A stretch of 5,945 nucleotides of DNA from Nitrospira sp. (lineage in GTDB: Bacteria; Nitrospirota; Nitrospiria; Nitrospirales; Nitrospiraceae). The position numbers and the translations under genes were made by a program. Shown in pieces: positions 4,877-5,945 of this stretch (the stretch's first letter is position 1; every line of letters begins with the position of its first letter). The DNA is taken from contig JANYBU010000388.1 of assembly GCA_025360665.1 (NCBI GenBank), forward strand, positions 1 to 5,945, in the 5' to 3' direction. The notes below the pieces were generated by a model. The model was given only the letters and a program-made list of their open reading frames with translations. It ran no database searches and was not told where the DNA came from.

Positions 4877-5368
4877 TTAGGGTGTCTTTGGCTTCCACTC
4901 CCGTGCCCGTTTGTGCGCCTCGGCAATCTGGGCTGGTGTCATCTGTCTGGCGAGTTCATTGCGGTATACAGTTGCGGCGGCATGGCCGTTTCTTGCCGCC
5001 AGGCTGTACCACATGTGGGCCTGGACTAAGTCCAGAGGTCCGCCCTCGCCGAAGGCAGCCTGCATACCGAGGTAGAACTGCGCCTTCGTTCCCCCCTGAG
5101 CGGCGGATTTCTCGTACCACTGGCGTGCTTTCGCGTAATCCCGCGGGACGCCGTCTCCGTTTTCATACAGCAAACCGAGGTCGAACTGTGCGCGGGCGTC
5201 TCCCTGCTCGGCGAGCGGTCGCCACTCACGCAAGGCTGTGGCGTAGTCTCCACGGTTATTGGCATCCATGCCAGCTTGATAATCCGCCCATGCAGGCACG
5301 ACGAGACAGACAAGCGAGAGCACAAGGGCGATGGGGAATCGGAGCGGCATAGGCCGATGGTTACTCAC
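4877..5368 (-). CDS. Secreted Sel1-repeat protein
   Basis: This 163-residue protein begins with a GTG at 5368. Residues 8-28 are a signal peptide (hydrophobic PIALVLSLVCLVV, cleavage near AWA|D at 28-29). The mature protein starts with a TPR-like helix pair (DYQAGMDANNRGDYATALREW, about 29-49), then two Sel1-like repeats: GDARAQFDLGLLYENGDGV...AKARQWYEKSAAQ (56-91) and GGTKAQFYLGMQAAFGEGG...AHMWYSLAARNG (92-128). A C-terminal helix with the common M-T-P-x-Q-I-A-x-A motif follows (143-151). Such proteins are helical-repeat scaffolds for protein contacts, here in the periplasm. The GTG overlaps the TGA of the upstream PilZ gene as GTGA, and a GGAG 8 nt upstream lies inside that gene. Translation was therefore probably coupled to PilZ, and the PilZ frameshift may now lower it. 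ATG 5350 is an alternative start without a ribosome site. Confidence 0.9.
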   Translation of the reverse strand: MSNHRPMPLRFPIALVLSLVCLVVPAWADYQAGMDANNRGDYATALREWRPLAEQGDARAQFDLGLLYENGDGVPRDYAKARQWYEKSAAQGGTKAQFYLGMQAAFGEGGPLDLVQAHMWYSLAARNGHAAATVYRNELARQMTPAQIAEAHKRAREWKPKTP

Positions 5369-5696
5369 AGGACATTCTCCGTTGGTTCCTGCACTAGTCG
5401 CGTCACATTATGCTGGAGCCGTGCGTGAGTATGCGGCTTAATTGCAAGATTCTCTACCGCAAACTCCTGTCCTCTCGACCATCGCACGACCGCTTCAGGG
5501 ATCTCGATGCGTTGCTCATTCGGGAGTGTGACGGTGAGCGAGCGGGTCTCCCCTGGTCGCATGGGCAGATCGCCGGAAAGAGGCCACCGGTACAGGAGCG
5601 ATTCCACAGGGTGCCTTGGCCCTGGAATGGGCCAGCGTTGTATGAGACGGAGCAGTGCACGAGGAAGCGACGGAAGGGGCGAATCGAGAAGGGCAT
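5365..5696 (-). pseudogene. PilZ-domain protein gene, broken by a single-base deletion
   Basis: PilZ domains bind cyclic di-GMP and change the behaviour of partner proteins. From ATG 5696 the frame gives M-x-FSIRPFRRF with R-x-x-x-R at residues 6-10, then SYNAGPFQGQGTLW and N-R-S-C-T-G (32-37), which is the N-x-S-x-x-G motif. Directly after, the frame is wrong. The expected continuation PLSGDLPMRPGETRSL, the strand L-T-V-T-L-P-N-E-Q-R-I-E-I-P, VVRWSRGQEFAV and a helical tail lie one frame over, down to the TGA at 5365. One missing T in GGT(T)GG near 5582-5590 explains it. Restoring it gives 110 residues with W between the halves, and the dead copy at 1806-2029 has exactly one more base in this interval. 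A gene finder would instead call a frame from TTG 5733, whose first 49 residues are out of frame. This is either a recent pseudogene or a sequencing error. It overlaps the Sel1 start by 4 bp. Confidence 0.82.
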
Positions 5697-5704
5697 GGGG
5701 ACCC

Positions 5705-5733
5705 ATTCTAGGAGGGGCCTGAGGAAACCGCAA
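5705..5733 (-). promoter_or_regulatory. Predicted promoter of the PilZ gene
   Basis: On the - strand TTGCGG (plus 5728-5733) and TAGAAT (plus 5705-5710) are 17 nt apart. Transcription would start very close to the ATG at 5696, giving a leaderless or nearly leaderless mRNA. This fits the absence of a ribosome site there. The arrangement matches that at 4809-4838. Confidence 0.45.
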
Positions 5734-5812
5734 GGCGGGGCGTGGGGTGGATGGTGGTATTGATTGGCGGAAGTGTGCCGGAGTCTAGTGTGAGGTGGTG
5801 AGGGCTGTTCAG

Positions 5813-5855
5813 CGACAATTAGAACTGCGGGGTAACGACAACTAGAACTGTGGGG
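5813..5855. repeat. Pair of 20-bp direct repeats at the IS end
   Basis: The units at 5813-5832 and 5836-5855 differ at two positions. The 23-bp spacing, about two helical turns, would place both on one face of the DNA, as expected for transposase binding sites. Confidence 0.7.
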
Positions 5856-5910
5856 TCCGTCCTCCTAACCGCCGGTCCTGTACGCTCTCCGCTCTACCAC
5901 GGGAGGGCGC

Positions 5911-5945
5911 ATGGTCACAGACCGGCAAGTGAGGAGACTGATGAT
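5911..5945 (+). CDS. istA: IstA-like IS21-family transposase, N-terminal 11 codons only
   Basis: The ATG at 5911 follows a GGAGGG (5902-5907). The visible residues MVTDRQVRRLM match the usual start of many IS21-family IstA proteins, which continue with a helix-turn-helix and a DDE integrase core. The gene runs off the right edge and an istB helper ATPase gene would be expected after it. The call depends on a short N-terminus together with the repeat structure upstream. Confidence 0.65.
   Translation, partial: MVTDRQVRRLM

Larger units (their letters stand above)
5806..5945 (+). mobile_element. Left end of an IS21-family insertion sequence (truncated by window)
   Basis: The end appears to start at TGTTCAGCGACAATTAGAAC (5806-5825), the TG...ACAATTAGAAC type of terminus I recall for IS21-family elements. 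Two direct repeats follow, CGACAATTAGAACTG and CGACAACTAGAACTG, each followed within two bases by GGGG (5813-5832 and 5836-5855, 18 of 20 identical, 23 bp apart). They fit the multiple transposase-binding repeats at IS21 ends. A transposase start lies about 105 bp in. The other end and the target duplication are outside the window. Confidence 0.7.

Noticed and set aside
4302..4898. Longer start at 4898 for the adhesin-like protein
   Set aside because: It would overlap the end of the Sel1 gene and read through the conserved promoter, and the extra 37 residues show no protein-like features.
5575..5600. Programmed ribosomal frameshift in the PilZ gene
   Set aside because: No slippery heptamer or downstream pseudoknot is visible, and the paralog shows simply one more base here. 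A deletion is the simpler explanation.
5365..5733. Uninterrupted 122-residue - strand frame from TTG 5733 as the PilZ protein
   Set aside because: Its first 49 residues are the wrong frame: homology to the two other copies lies in the frame starting at ATG 5696. The TTG also overlaps the predicted -35.

Overview
The window looks like an accessory stretch of a moderately GC-rich environmental bacterium. A Nitrospira-like member of Nitrospirota is my best guess. This rests on remembered resemblance: small PilZ paralogs starting M-x-FSIRPF, Adhesin_E-type and DUF1566 secreted proteins, and intergenic palindromes that read as 'LVxLV' or 'SGLSG' in spurious frames. There is no rRNA or marker gene here to settle it.

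Layout, left to right. At 1-361 is the decayed remnant of a secreted fibronectin-III-like protein. From 362 to 1180 there is no convincing gene, but a long imperfect palindrome (copy A, 719-885) lies there with a perfect GC-rich hairpin nested in it. A secreted DUF1566 protein follows (1194-1745, + strand), ending at a strong hairpin. That hairpin abuts a dead PilZ gene copy (1806-2029, - strand). Palindrome copy B (2072-2207) comes next, then a DUF2630 gene (2346-2591, +). A gene-poor stretch holds a possible transposase remnant and terminator-like hairpins. On the - strand are a family 2 glycosyltransferase (2896-3621) and a 4-oxalocrotonate-tautomerase-like protein (3701-3904). Palindrome copy C (4068-4190) separates these from a second - strand group: an Adhesin_E-like secreted protein (4302-4787), a Sel1-repeat secreted protein (4877-5368) and a frameshifted PilZ gene (5365-5696). 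At the right edge an IS21-family element begins at about 5806, with the first codons of istA at 5911.

The most interesting feature is internal homology. Three pieces of one small PilZ gene occur within 4 kb. One is nearly complete but carries a single-base deletion (5365-5696). One is heavily decayed (1806-2029). One survives only as promoter plus the first 24 codons, fused in frame to the signal peptide of the Adhesin_E-like gene (4716-4787). Comparing the copies locates the frameshift and suggests that the adhesin-like gene took over the promoter and start codon of a truncated PilZ copy. The second theme is the A/B/C family of dispersed palindromes, whose arms are built from 9-bp-phased CCARA-type units. 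No CRISPR array, tRNA or complete novel defence system was seen.
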